The notes below the pieces were generated by a model. That model did not search any database, was not told the DNA's origin, and worked only from the letters and a program-made list of their open reading frames with translations. Made by a program: the position numbers and the translations under genes. Positions 29,708-38,123 of a DNA stretch of 64,000 nt are shown here, piece after piece; positions within the stretch are counted from its first letter, which is position 1, and each line of letters opens with the position of its first letter. The DNA comes from Acetivibrio alkalicellulosi (GTDB taxonomy: Bacteria; Bacillota; Clostridia; Acetivibrionales; Acetivibrionaceae), in assembly GCA_008125075.1 (NCBI GenBank), contig VLTH01000001.1, positions 277,397 to 341,396 on the forward strand, written 5' to 3'.

Positions 29708-30718
29708 ATGAGTAATGAATTGGAAAATCAAAATAAAGGTGAGCTTCTAATATATCAGACAGAGGATGGAAAAACAAAAATTGATGTTTTCTTTGAAGAA
29801 GATACTATTTGGTTAAATCAAAAGCAAATAGCACAATTATATCAAAAAGGTGTAAATACAATAAATGAACATATAAAAAACATCATTTCTGATAGCGAAT
29901 TAAGTGAAGAGGCAACTATTCGGAAATTCCGAATAGTTCAAAAAGAAGGAGAGAGACAGGTTAAAAGGGATGTAGAATATTATAACTTAAATATGGTACT
30001 TGCTATAGGATACCGAGTTCGTTCACATGTAGGGAATCAATTTAGACGTTGGGCAAGTGAAATCCTTACTGAATATATGAAAAAAGGATTTGCTATGAAT
30101 GATGAACGTTTAAAAAACCCTAAAAAGTTTGGTGCAGACTATTTTGATGAGTTATTAGAACGTATTAGAGATATTCGAGCATCTGAAAAACGATTCTATC
30201 AGAAGATTAAGGATATTTATGCTCTTTCAATTGATTATGATCCAAATCTAACGCTTACAAAAGAATTTTTTGCTACTGTTCAGAATAAACTACATTATTC
30301 TGTTCATGGTCATACAGCGGCTGAGCTTATTTCTGAAAGAGCAGATGCTACAAAAGACAATATGGGATTAACGAGTTTTGAAGGTGCTAAAATTAGGAAG
30401 ACAGATGTTACAATTGCAAAAAACTATTTAAGTAAGGATGAAATAGAAGACTTAAATAGGATGGTAACAATGTTTTTAGACCATGCTGAAGATATGGCAC
30501 GACAAAATGTTCCAATGTACATGAAGGATTGGATAGAAACCCTTAACGATTTTCTTAAGTTTCGTAGACGTGATATATTAATGAATTCAGGTAAAATATC
30601 AAAGGAACTTGCAGAAAAAAAAGCAGTTGAGCAGTATGAAGTATTTAATAAAAACCGCTTAAATAAATCAGATGAGTCAAGTCTAAAAGATATATCAGAA
30701 CTTGAAAAATTAAAGTGA
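29708..30718 (+). CDS. RhuM-family protein
   Basis: 336 residues with the RhuM/virulence-protein signature: the N-terminal KTKIDVFFEEDTIWLNQKQIAQLY, YYNLNMVLAIGYRVRSHVGNQFRRWA, then a helical C-terminus (LNRMVTMFLDHAEDMA, then LKFRRRDIL). AAGGGGG precedes the ATG. RhuM proteins are common passengers on mobile elements; the N-terminus resembles phage BRO/KilA-type DNA-binding regions. Function is not established. It has its own promoter and terminator, so it is a cargo gene between the DNA-processing and mobilisation blocks. Confidence 0.92.
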   Translation: MSNELENQNKGELLIYQTEDGKTKIDVFFEEDTIWLNQKQIAQLYQKGVNTINEHIKNIISDSELSEEATIRKFRIVQKEGERQVKRDVEYYNLNMVLAIGYRVRSHVGNQFRRWASEILTEYMKKGFAMNDERLKNPKKFGADYFDELLERIRDIRASEKRFYQKIKDIYALSIDYDPNLTLTKEFFATVQNKLHYSVHGHTAAELISERADATKDNMGLTSFEGAKIRKTDVTIAKNYLSKDEIEDLNRMVTMFLDHAEDMARQNVPMYMKDWIETLNDFLKFRRRDILMNSGKISKELAEKKAVEQYEVFNKNRLNKSDESSLKDISELEKLK

Positions 30719-30743
30719 TTAAAGAAGTAAAGTTTATTTATAG

Positions 30744-30774
30744 AACCTCTCACTGAGTTGATGAGAGGTTTTTT
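30744..30774 (+). terminator. Intrinsic terminator after rhuM
   Basis: A 9-bp stem (30744-30752 with 30762-30770; AACCTCTCA/TGAGAGGTT) followed by a T run. It separates rhuM from the oriT/mobC region. Confidence 0.85.
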
Positions 30775-30794
30775 GTACTTTATTTTCAATAACC

Positions 30795-30900
30795 AAAAAA
30801 CCTCACCTTTAGGTGAGGGCAAGCTTCCTATTGGTATAGCCAATAGATTTTAAAGTGTGGGATATCCCACGCCCTTTTAACTTCCATTGTAAGGAGGAAA
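30795..30900. other. Candidate oriT: three consecutive hairpins upstream of mobC
   Basis: Within 70 bp there are three perfect dyads: CCTCACC/GGTGAGG (30801-30807/30812-30818), CTATTGG/CCAATAG (about 30828-30846), and the 14-bp palindrome GTGGGATATCCCAC (30857-30870), followed by GCCCTTTTAAC. They lie immediately before mobC and the relaxase, the usual position of an oriT. A hairpin followed by GCCCT resembles the layout of IncQ-type nic regions. The exact nic site cannot be placed from sequence alone. Confidence 0.6.
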
Positions 30901-30903
30901 CAG

Positions 30904-31221
30904 ATGAGAAGGAGAAATAAACAAAAAAATATAAGAATGACAGAAGATGAAGTTGAACATATCGAACAAAAAGCAAAAAAAGCAGGTATGGATTTTAGTA
31001 GCTATATAATATCAGCAGCAATAAATAAAGATATTATTGTAATTGATGGAATCAAAGAGTTTACTCATCAACTATCAAAACTAGGAGCAAATATTAATCA
31101 GCTTTTAATTCTTGTTCATCAAGGTAAAATTAACTGTCTTGATATAACACAAACCAATAATCTCCTAAATGAAATATGGCACTATCTTGTTTCTATCAGG
31201 AAAAATAAAAAATTCAGGTGA
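30904..31221 (+). CDS. mobC: MobC-type relaxosome accessory protein
   Basis: 105 residues. A basic N-terminus and a ribbon-helix-helix-type start (KNIRMTEDEVEHIEQKAKKAGMDFSSYI) are followed by the MobC helical region with LGANINQLLI. GTAAGGAGG precedes the ATG. MobC proteins bind oriT DNA and help the relaxase open the nic site. The relaxase gene starts 5 bp downstream, and the candidate oriT hairpins lie directly upstream. Confidence 0.9.
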   Translation: MRRRNKQKNIRMTEDEVEHIEQKAKKAGMDFSSYIISAAINKDIIVIDGIKEFTHQLSKLGANINQLLILVHQGKINCLDITQTNNLLNEIWHYLVSIRKNKKFR

Positions 31222-31226
31222 TGTAA

Positions 31227-32183
31227 ATGGCAATTATAGAATTTATTAATGCTTCTAATAAAACATATAAGGGAATGAAAAGAGCCATCGATTATATTCA
31301 AAATCCAGATAAAACTTTACCTAATTTAATAAAAGGAAAAAACTGTAGTCCAAATACAGTTTATAATGAATTTGTTATTACAAAGCAAAACTTTAAAAAA
31401 GAAATAGGAAGACAGTTTATACATTTTACACAATCCTTTTCTCCAAAAGATAAAGTCACTCCAGATATGATAATTAAAATAGCTGATAAGTTGCTTGAGC
31501 ATGAATGCTTTAAAGATTTTCAGGTTGTATATGCTACACATATAGATAAAGAACACTTACATACGCACTTTATAATAAACTCAGTTAGTTTTAACACAGG
31601 AAAGAAGTGGCAGCTTTCTAAAGAAAATCTGGCTAACTTGAAAGAATATTCAGATGAATTATGTAGAGAATATGGACTAATAATTGTAGACGGAATAAAA
31701 GATAATAGAAAAAACCGTGGTGAGTACCGTTCGAAGGAAAAGAATCAAAGTTTTAAATATGAATTATTTCTGGCAGTAAAAAAGTGCAAATGGTTAAGTG
31801 TTAGTAAAGAAGATTTTATAGACAACATGCAGAAGCTAGGTTATAAAGTAGATTGGAGAGATGATAGAAAGTATATTACTTTTACAACACCAGAAGGTAA
31901 AAAGTGTAGAAATAATAAGTTGTACCCTAAAGAACAGTTTACAAAAGAATCATTATTAGGTGCTTTTGAATTAAATAGACAGCAGACTAGCCAAAATGAG
32001 CTTCATCAAAAGATGGAGCTTTTATTATTTGCAGTACAATTATTATCTAAAAGAGAACATAATCTAAATCATATTCGATTCCCATTAACAACACTTGAGG
32101 GGCAAGCAAAAAAAGAAAGAGCTTTAGAAGAGTCAAAAGGTAGAGGACTTGATTGGGATAGGGGAAACGGACATGAAATATAG
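31227..32183 (+). CDS. mobA: MobA/VirD2-family relaxase
   Basis: 318 residues. The relaxase domain fills the N-terminal half: a possible catalytic Tyr in the first helix region (NKTYKGMKRAIDYI), FIHFTQSFSP, and the three-His metal motif in THIDKEHLHTHFIINSV (about residues 104-120). The C-terminal part is basic. The enzyme nicks oriT, stays covalently attached to the 5' end and leads the strand into the transfer channel. It is short for a conjugative relaxase and has no primase or helicase extension. The last codons overlap the next small gene. Confidence 0.93.
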   Translation: MAIIEFINASNKTYKGMKRAIDYIQNPDKTLPNLIKGKNCSPNTVYNEFVITKQNFKKEIGRQFIHFTQSFSPKDKVTPDMIIKIADKLLEHECFKDFQVVYATHIDKEHLHTHFIINSVSFNTGKKWQLSKENLANLKEYSDELCREYGLIIVDGIKDNRKNRGEYRSKEKNQSFKYELFLAVKKCKWLSVSKEDFIDNMQKLGYKVDWRDDRKYITFTTPEGKKCRNNKLYPKEQFTKESLLGAFELNRQQTSQNELHQKMELLLFAVQLLSKREHNLNHIRFPLTTLEGQAKKERALEESKGRGLDWDRGNGHEI

Positions 32184-32412
32184 CGAAAGGATAAGATATA
32201 TGAAAGATAATATAAACCCAGAGAAAGAAACTGATAGGATTAATAAATCTGATGTAATAAGGAGTCGTGTTTTTAATAGTGATATGTGTAAAGGATGTCC
32301 ATACAAATTTAGTACTAATAGTCCAAGTTGTATATTTCCTGTATCTCATTCAGATGAATGCTTCTGGAGGTATTATAAAAGGTTTATGAGTAGAAATAAA
32401 AAATATATTTGA
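32173..32412 (+). CDS. Small Cys-rich protein of unknown function
   Basis: 79 residues from the ATG at 32173, which has GGATAGGGG upstream and overlaps the relaxase end by 11 nt. The C-terminal half has four Cys in a metal-site-like pattern (MCKGCPYKF, then SCIFPVS and ECFWRYY). It lies between the relaxase and the coupling protein, so it may serve the relaxosome or the coupling step. No family is recognised. Confidence 0.6.
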   Translation: MKYSERIRYMKDNINPEKETDRINKSDVIRSRVFNSDMCKGCPYKFSTNSPSCIFPVSHSDECFWRYYKRFMSRNKKYI

Positions 32413-32425
32413 AAGAAGTGATAGT

Positions 32426-34495
32426 GTGAGTCTAAATAACAAGAAGTTGTTAATTTCTTCTTTGATTTTTTTAGTTGTTGTATTTATAAATATTTATTTA
32501 TCAACAATGATACATTTTCTACTTACCAAACAAATGACATCAATAGAGAGTAAAGAATTTATCGAATGTATAAAAAGCATTGTGTCAAGTAAATCTCACA
32601 GAATGCTTTTTTTGTGTCTTAATGGATTTGGTATTTTGTTTGCACTGTTTTATTTTGTTTCAAACAATAAACCTTATCAAAGTGAGTTAAGGACTATTAC
32701 ATCTAAAATTAAAACACCTATTCCAGCTGGGCAAAAACAGTTTGGTTCAGCAGAGTGGCTTACAGAAAAAGAAAAAGACCAAGTTTTTCAATTCTACATT
32801 CTTAAACATAATGACAAGGCTATTAATGATTTAATAAATGAAGCTTATAAGGAATCAAGGGAAATCATTGAGGATAGTAAAGTGAAAGATGATAAAAACA
32901 GTTATCAGAATCAAAAAATAAATAAAATCATACAGAAAGGAGGAATAGTTCTAGGTTGTAAAAAAGAAAGGAGGAGCGAGAAAATTTATTTTATTGATGA
33001 TGATGTTCATACATTGTGCATTGGTGCAACCCGTTCAGGTAAGACGAGAAGTGTAGTGTTGCAAACAATTGGTACATTGGCATTTGCAGGAGAAAGTATG
33101 ATATTGAGTGATCCTAAAGGAGAATTATATCAGTATACTTATCCGTTTTTAGAGAGACTAGGATATGAGGTTATAGCTATTGATTTTAAAAATCCAAGTA
33201 AAAGTAATCGATACAATTTTTTGCAACTTATAATTGATGCAGTTGATAATGATGATGTAGCTAAAGCAATCGATGCAACGTGGGATTTAACATCACAACT
33301 TGTTGGAGAACCAAAGGGTGAAAGAATTTGGACAGATGGAGAAGCTTCAATAATTGCAAGTGCTATTATGAGTGTAGTTTATGACAACAAAGATGGTAAA
33401 AATCGAAAATATCAGAATATGACCAATGTATACTACTTCATAAGTGAAATGTGTAAAATGGTAGGCAATACAATGCCAATTTTAGAATATGTAAAAAAAT
33501 TAAAACCATCTCATCCTGCAAGAGCACTACTTGCAATTTCAGAGGTTGCACCAAGTAAGACCAGAGGAAGTTTTTTCACAGCAGCTCTTACAACTCTAAG
33601 ACTTTTTACAAATCCAATGATTAATTCTATGACCAATATAAGTGACTATAATCCATATGAAACAGGAGACAAAAAAAGAGCTATATTCATTGTACTTCCT
33701 GATGAAAAAACAACATACTATTCACTTGCTAGTTTGTTTGTATCTCAGCATTATGCAGAGCTTGTAAGGAATGCTGATGAAAGGGGAGGAAGGCTTAAAA
33801 TCAGAGTTAACTTTATTCTTGATGAGTTTGGAAACTTTGTTCGAATACCTGACTTTTCAAATAAGTTGACAGTAGGAGGTGGAAGAGGTTTAAGATTTAA
33901 TTTGTTTTTACAAAGCTTTGCTCAGCTTGATGATAAATATGGTAAAGAAGTTTCTAAAACTATTAAAGGGAACTGCGAAAACTGGATTTATCTTCAGGCA
34001 GATGATTTTGAAACACTTGAGGAGATTTCAAAAAAACTTGGAAACTATACTGTATCTACATATTCACTTAGTGCTTCACACGGAAAGTATTCCACACCTT
34101 CAAGTTCCCATAGTATAAACCTTACTCATAGAGCACTTCTTGCACCTGATGAAATTCGATTAATATCTAGACCATATACGTTAATTACTTCAAGAAACAA
34201 TCCAGTAATAATGAACTGTCCAGATTTATCCTATTGGCAATTTAACAAGATGTTTGGGCTTGGTGATAAGGAACACAACAGAAAGATCAGACAATATAGA
34301 GAGAACAAAAGGAAAATAAGAAGTGTAACTATGTCTAATATGGATCTGTGGGGGATATGGAATTATTACTCTGAAAATGAAAGAACAAATATCATTGGAC
34401 ATTTAAAAGACGCAAGATCTAAATTAATCAGATCATTTAGTGAAGAATCTAGTACGCAGTTAGAGAAAGGAGGCATGTCTGATGATACAGATTAA
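32426..34495 (+). CDS. virD4: VirD4/TraG-type coupling protein (T4CP)
   Basis: 689 residues from a GTG. Two TM helices at the N-terminus (about 7-32 and 58-80) are followed by the cytoplasmic RecA-like ATPase: Walker A CIGATRSGKTRS (near residue 200), ILSDPKGELY, and Walker B VNFILDEFGNF (near 463). It also has GGGRGLRFNLFLQSFAQL and the TraG C-terminal motifs. The protein recruits the relaxase-DNA complex to the secretion channel and powers DNA transfer. It overlaps the VirB2-like gene by 14 nt, and begins the transfer operon. Confidence 0.96.
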   Translation: MSLNNKKLLISSLIFLVVVFINIYLSTMIHFLLTKQMTSIESKEFIECIKSIVSSKSHRMLFLCLNGFGILFALFYFVSNNKPYQSELRTITSKIKTPIPAGQKQFGSAEWLTEKEKDQVFQFYILKHNDKAINDLINEAYKESREIIEDSKVKDDKNSYQNQKINKIIQKGGIVLGCKKERRSEKIYFIDDDVHTLCIGATRSGKTRSVVLQTIGTLAFAGESMILSDPKGELYQYTYPFLERLGYEVIAIDFKNPSKSNRYNFLQLIIDAVDNDDVAKAIDATWDLTSQLVGEPKGERIWTDGEASIIASAIMSVVYDNKDGKNRKYQNMTNVYYFISEMCKMVGNTMPILEYVKKLKPSHPARALLAISEVAPSKTRGSFFTAALTTLRLFTNPMINSMTNISDYNPYETGDKKRAIFIVLPDEKTTYYSLASLFVSQHYAELVRNADERGGRLKIRVNFILDEFGNFVRIPDFSNKLTVGGGRGLRFNLFLQSFAQLDDKYGKEVSKTIKGNCENWIYLQADDFETLEEISKKLGNYTVSTYSLSASHGKYSTPSSSHSINLTHRALLAPDEIRLISRPYTLITSRNNPVIMNCPDLSYWQFNKMFGLGDKEHNRKIRQYRENKRKIRSVTMSNMDLWGIWNYYSENERTNIIGHLKDARSKLIRSFSEESSTQLEKGGMSDDTD

Positions 34496-34829
34496 AAGTA
34501 CTATTAAAAACTCAAGTATCAAAAAAGTACTACTATTAATTGTTTTTTATATGCAAATATTTTGTTCGCAAGTGTTTGCAAGCGATATTAAGGATAGCAA
34601 GCTTGTCAAAGGAACAGAAAAGCTTATAAACGACATTACAACTTGGCTCGTTGTACTTGCACCAGTAGTTACAGGAGTATTGATTATTTACTTTTTCATA
34701 AGAAAAAGTGCTGCTGATGAAATGGATCAAAAAAAGTGGGATAACAGGATTGTTGTTGCTATTATATCATGTATTGGTGCTGTAATAGCTTCGGCAACAC
34801 TAAACCTGCTTATAGGGTACTACAAATAA
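34482..34829 (+). CDS. VirB2/TrbC-like small pilin-type membrane protein
   Basis: 115 residues. A signal peptide (VLLLIVFYMQIFCSQVFA, cleavage likely after FASD) precedes two TM helices (TTWLVVLAPVVTGVLIIYFF; IVVAIISCIGAVIASATL) separated by a short charged loop. This is the topology of VirB2/TrbC pilins. In Gram-positive systems the VirB2-like protein is probably a component of the channel rather than of a long pilus. It overlaps the T4CP gene. Confidence 0.75.
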   Translation: MIQIKSTIKNSSIKKVLLLIVFYMQIFCSQVFASDIKDSKLVKGTEKLINDITTWLVVLAPVVTGVLIIYFFIRKSAADEMDQKKWDNRIVVAIISCIGAVIASATLNLLIGYYK

Positions 34830-34850
34830 AAATAATGGAGGATATTTACA

Positions 34851-35081
34851 ATGAGAAATTTAATGTTAAAAACTCAACTTAAAACTATTAATTTGGCATC
34901 TAGTGTAAAAAAAGCTCTTACTAGCAAAAGTGGTGAGGGTTTTGTTGATACAGCGGTAAAAATTCTAATAAGTGTTGTGATTGGTGCTTTATTACTTGGA
35001 GGATTGTATTTACTCTTTAAAGATACTGTTATTCCTAAACTAACTCAACGAATTATAGAAATGTTTGATTTTGAAGGCTAA
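34851..35081 (+). CDS. Short pilin-like membrane protein with a class-III-type leader
   Basis: 76 residues. A basic leader (to about residue 25) ends in KSGEGFVDT, followed by one hydrophobic stretch (VKILISVVIGALLLGGLYLLF) and a short acidic C-terminus. The Gly-Glu junction before a hydrophobic helix resembles a type IV prepilin cleavage site, and the length suits a Flp-type major pilin. The same GEG(F/Y)(V/I)DT motif occurs in the TadE-like protein at 42.1 kb. The family is seen in Firmicutes conjugation clusters, but function is not known. Confidence 0.6.
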   Translation: MRNLMLKTQLKTINLASSVKKALTSKSGEGFVDTAVKILISVVIGALLLGGLYLLFKDTVIPKLTQRIIEMFDFEG

Positions 35082-35143
35082 TGTCTAGTAAAAGAATTGA
35101 TAATTGCTAAGATATTTGTCGTTTAAAGGGTGGAGGTGATGAA

Positions 35144-35980
35144 GTGGAAAAACTCTTGATATTGCTCATTGTAGCCATTTTAAATGGATGTCTTATTTAT
35201 GTAGATTCACTTCTAGATGGGCTTGTTTCTATAACATTGCATTCTGAGGAGTACATGAAAACCATGTTTGGAACTAACGGATTAAAAGAAGTAGTTGATA
35301 TATTTTTAGGATTTGGCATTTCTCTGTTGGTTTTAAAATTTTTAAAGAAAGGATTTGAACAATATGTTTTATGGATAGAAGGGGATGCAGATGCTGATCC
35401 GTTATTACTTTTAACTGGGTTTTTTAAAGCACTTGCAATTGCAGTATCTTTTCCAACGATATACAAATGGTTGACCGTTATAATAGAAGATTTGACAAAT
35501 GAACTTATACATGCAGTTAATAATGGAATGGAAACAAACTTTGCTGCTGTAATTAGTGGAATAGCAACAGCGGGATTGTTTACTGCCATTGTATCACTGG
35601 TGTTTTTTATTTGTTTTTTTCTTTTATATATTCAGTTTCTTGTAAGAGGTATGGAAATACTTATACTTCGTATTGGACTTCCATTAGCTTGTGTAGGTCT
35701 GTTGGATGCAGATAAAGGTGTTTTTAAGACATATATACAAAAGTTTTTTCAGTCAACACTGGCTGTAATTATTCAAATAGTTCTTGCTAAAATGGGAGTA
35801 GCCTTGATGTTAAATACTCATGTATTTTGGGGATTGGCTGCAATAATACTTGCCATAAAAACTCCAAGATTTTTACAGGAATTTATAATTATATCGGGAG
35901 GTCAAAGTTCAGGAGTTATGGGGACAGTTTACCAGTCAGTGAGACTTGTGCAAATAGCGAAAGGAGCGTTTAAAAAATAA
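35144..35980 (+). CDS. VirB6/TrbL-like polytopic membrane protein
   Basis: 278 residues from a GTG with GGGTGGAGGTG upstream. At least five or six TM helices are visible (around 1-20, 50-68, 88-112, 130-165, 175-192, 205-250). There is an acidic hydrophilic loop (EGDADADP). This topology and position between VirB2- and VirB3-like genes fit the VirB6/TrbL inner-membrane channel subunit. The stop overlaps the next small gene by 1 nt. Confidence 0.7.
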   Translation: MEKLLILLIVAILNGCLIYVDSLLDGLVSITLHSEEYMKTMFGTNGLKEVVDIFLGFGISLLVLKFLKKGFEQYVLWIEGDADADPLLLLTGFFKALAIAVSFPTIYKWLTVIIEDLTNELIHAVNNGMETNFAAVISGIATAGLFTAIVSLVFFICFFLLYIQFLVRGMEILILRIGLPLACVGLLDADKGVFKTYIQKFFQSTLAVIIQIVLAKMGVALMLNTHVFWGLAAIILAIKTPRFLQEFIIISGGQSSGVMGTVYQSVRLVQIAKGAFKK

Positions 35981-36186
35981 TGGATTTACTTAATGAGATG
36001 TCAGATGCTTTTGTTATGTTAATCAGAGTTGGAGTTGTATTAAGAATAATATACTGTTTTATAAAAATGGGAGCCTCTGAGGAAGAGAGTGTAATGTTTA
36101 AGAAAAGAGCAAGAAATGCAGGAATATTTTATATATTGGCTGAGAGCATCTGGCAGATAAAAGATTTAGTTTTAAGTTACTATTAA
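35980..36186 (+). CDS. Small transfer-operon membrane-associated protein
   Basis: 68 residues, mostly hydrophobic with a central acidic and basic stretch (MGASEEESVMFKKRARNAG) between two hydrophobic segments. The ATG is formed from the last base of the VirB6-like stop, so translation is coupled. Related small proteins occur at this position in Firmicutes conjugation operons. No function is known. Confidence 0.65.
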   Translation: MDLLNEMSDAFVMLIRVGVVLRIIYCFIKMGASEEESVMFKKRARNAGIFYILAESIWQIKDLVLSYY

Positions 36187-36209
36187 TGAACGTGAGGAGC
36201 TGATATGGA

Positions 36210-36527
36210 GTGACAGAAAAAGAGACCTTATATATTCCTTTAGGATTAAAAACTAGAACTGAAATATTTGATGGTTTTGGGAAAGAAGAACTTTTTAAAT
36301 CTATTATTGTTATATTGATTGGAGGAACTATTGATTTAGTAATATATATGATTATCAAAAATACAGTTTTTTGTATGGTTCTTATTTTAGCTACCATTGC
36401 AGGAACAGTAATGATGCTTGCAAAAGATCAATCAAATATTTCAGTAGCAGATCAGGTAAAGTATATGGTTAGATTTGCTAAATCACAAAAGAAGTATTCA
36501 TATAAATATTTGGATGAATGGAGGTGA
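36210..36527 (+). CDS. PrgI/VirB3-like membrane protein
   Basis: 105 residues from a GTG. The N-terminal segment (LYIPLGLKTRTEIFDGFGKEEL) and a hairpin of two TM helices (about 36-75) match the PrgI/VirB3 family of Gram-positive type IV secretion systems. The basic C-terminal tail is cytoplasmic. VirB3-like proteins dock the VirB4 ATPase to the membrane; here VirB4 is encoded 10 kb downstream, separated by the Tad-like block. Confidence 0.75.
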   Translation: MTEKETLYIPLGLKTRTEIFDGFGKEELFKSIIVILIGGTIDLVIYMIIKNTVFCMVLILATIAGTVMMLAKDQSNISVADQVKYMVRFAKSQKKYSYKYLDEWR

Positions 36528-36536
36528 GAACATTTC

Positions 36537-36869
36537 ATGAATAATAACTTAAATAATTTGATTAAAAAGGTTCAAAAAGAGTATGAAATATTTATAATTA
36601 GCCTTAGAAAACTAGATAAAGATAATATTATTGAAAGAGCATATGAAATTGTAACAAAAGCTGATATTATAACAGCTTTGAGTACTGGTGAATATACAGA
36701 AATGGATATTCAAACAATTATTCAATTAGATAATCCTCTTAATGAAATATATACTTCATGGCTTGAAAAAGATATTTCAATTGTTGGAGATATTCACGAA
36801 ACTATTCTTGAACTTATTGATGAAAGATTAGATTCTATAAGGGAAGAAGATGAAGAACATGGGTTTTAA
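36537..36869 (+). CDS. DUF3848-like acidic protein of conjugation clusters
   Basis: 110 residues, soluble and acidic: an N-terminal helix (LIKKVQKEYEIFIISLRKL), a KADIITALSTG turn, and a Glu/Asp-rich end. This pattern resembles DUF3848 proteins of Firmicutes conjugative elements. Function is unknown. It overlaps the prepilin peptidase gene by 20 nt. Confidence 0.6.
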   Translation: MNNNLNNLIKKVQKEYEIFIISLRKLDKDNIIERAYEIVTKADIITALSTGEYTEMDIQTIIQLDNPLNEIYTSWLEKDISIVGDIHETILELIDERLDSIREEDEEHGF

Positions 36870-37305
36870 TATAGACTGGGTACATATTAAGTGGATTATT
36901 TATTTTCTGATACTAGCTTATGCAAGTTACCAAGACCTAAGGACAAAAACAATTGCTGATAAGGTTCATATATTTTTACTGATACTTGGCATTTTTGAGG
37001 ACTGTAGTATAAATTCAATCATAGCAGCAATCATTATTCCAATACCATTTTTAATTACAGCTTTAGCTAAAGATAATGGCATTGGAGGCGGAGATGTAAA
37101 ATTTATGGCAGCAAATGGGTTTGTTCTTGGCATCAAAAAAGGTATTATAGGAAGTATTGTTGGATTGTTGATTGCAATAATTATTAATGTTATTTATTAT
37201 AAATTCAAAAACAAAGATAAAAAAATATCTTTTGCATTGGCACCTTATTTATCAATAGGGTGCCTTTTTGCATACACAATTAAATTGGGAGGAATTTTTC
37301 GATGA
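36850..37305 (+). CDS. A24-type prepilin peptidase (TadV/CpaA-like)
   Basis: 151 residues with four or five TM helices. The two catalytic Asp regions are present: YASYQDLRTKTIADK near residue 23 and GGGDVKFMAANG near residue 80 (GxGD motif). This is the short, methylase-free form typical of Tad systems. It should process the pilin-like proteins encoded at 34.9, 42.1 and 42.5 kb. An ATG three codons downstream is an alternative start. It overlaps cpaB-like by 4 nt. Confidence 0.9.
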   Translation: MKNMGFNIDWVHIKWIIYFLILAYASYQDLRTKTIADKVHIFLLILGIFEDCSINSIIAAIIIPIPFLITALAKDNGIGGGDVKFMAANGFVLGIKKGIIGSIVGLLIAIIINVIYYKFKNKDKKISFALAPYLSIGCLFAYTIKLGGIFR

Positions 37306-38123
37306 AGAATTTTTTAAAAAACAGATTAGTAATAGGATCTATATCAATTGTATTATCACTTCTTATATGTTTTGGAATAACACCTTTATACAGCAATGGG
37401 TTAAAGTCAAAAACAAAGGTGGTAAGAGTAAGCCAAAACATAGTTAAGGGAGATATCATAACAGCAGACAAAATATCAATTACCGAAATAGGGTCATATA
37501 ATTTACCTGCAAGTGTATTAAAAAGCAAAGGGACAGTAATTGGAAAGTATGCAAAAGCAGATTTATACAAAGATGACTATATATTAAATACTAAAGTTTC
37601 AGATAATCCTATTATTATGGATGAGTATTTGTCACATCTTGATGGGAAAAAGAATGCTATATCAATTACAATCAAAAGTCTTGCAGCTGGACTATCTGGT
37701 AAACTTCAAAATGGAGATATTATTTCAATAATTGCTTCTGAATATAGTGAATTTAGAGAAACAATTATACCTCTAGAACTTCAATATGTTAAAGTGCTTG
37801 CTGTTACAACAAGCCAAGGAGAAGATAAAGAGTATTATTTAGATACAAAAAATCATATGGAAAAAGGACTCCCTGCTACAGTAACACTTTTAGTAGATAG
37901 AACACAGGCAAAACTATTAGCAAAACTAGAAGAAAAAAGTAAAATTCATGTGTCTTTGGTATATCGAGGCTCAAAAGAAAATGCACAAAAATTTTTAGAC
38001 CAACAGGACAAGGTTATAGAAACTTCAAAAAATTTGGCTAACGATGCTGATAATGTAAGCAATGATATTATTGAAGAGATATCTACCTTTAATAGTCAGG
38101 AGGAAAAGGCAGATGAGCGATAA
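37302..38123 (+). CDS. CpaB/RcpC-like SAF-domain pilus assembly protein
   Basis: 273 residues. One N-terminal TM helix (about 10-30) is followed by a SAF domain (VVRVSQNIVKGDIITADKISI, then KYAKADLYKDDYIL) and a CpaB/RcpC-like beta domain (ISITIKSLAAGLSGKLQNGDIISII). In Gram-negative Tad systems CpaB works with the outer-membrane secretin. In a Gram-positive, which has no outer membrane, it may instead interact with the cell wall. It overlaps its neighbours on both sides. Confidence 0.83.
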   Translation: MKNFLKNRLVIGSISIVLSLLICFGITPLYSNGLKSKTKVVRVSQNIVKGDIITADKISITEIGSYNLPASVLKSKGTVIGKYAKADLYKDDYILNTKVSDNPIIMDEYLSHLDGKKNAISITIKSLAAGLSGKLQNGDIISIIASEYSEFRETIIPLELQYVKVLAVTTSQGEDKEYYLDTKNHMEKGLPATVTLLVDRTQAKLLAKLEEKSKIHVSLVYRGSKENAQKFLDQQDKVIETSKNLANDADNVSNDIIEEISTFNSQEEKADER

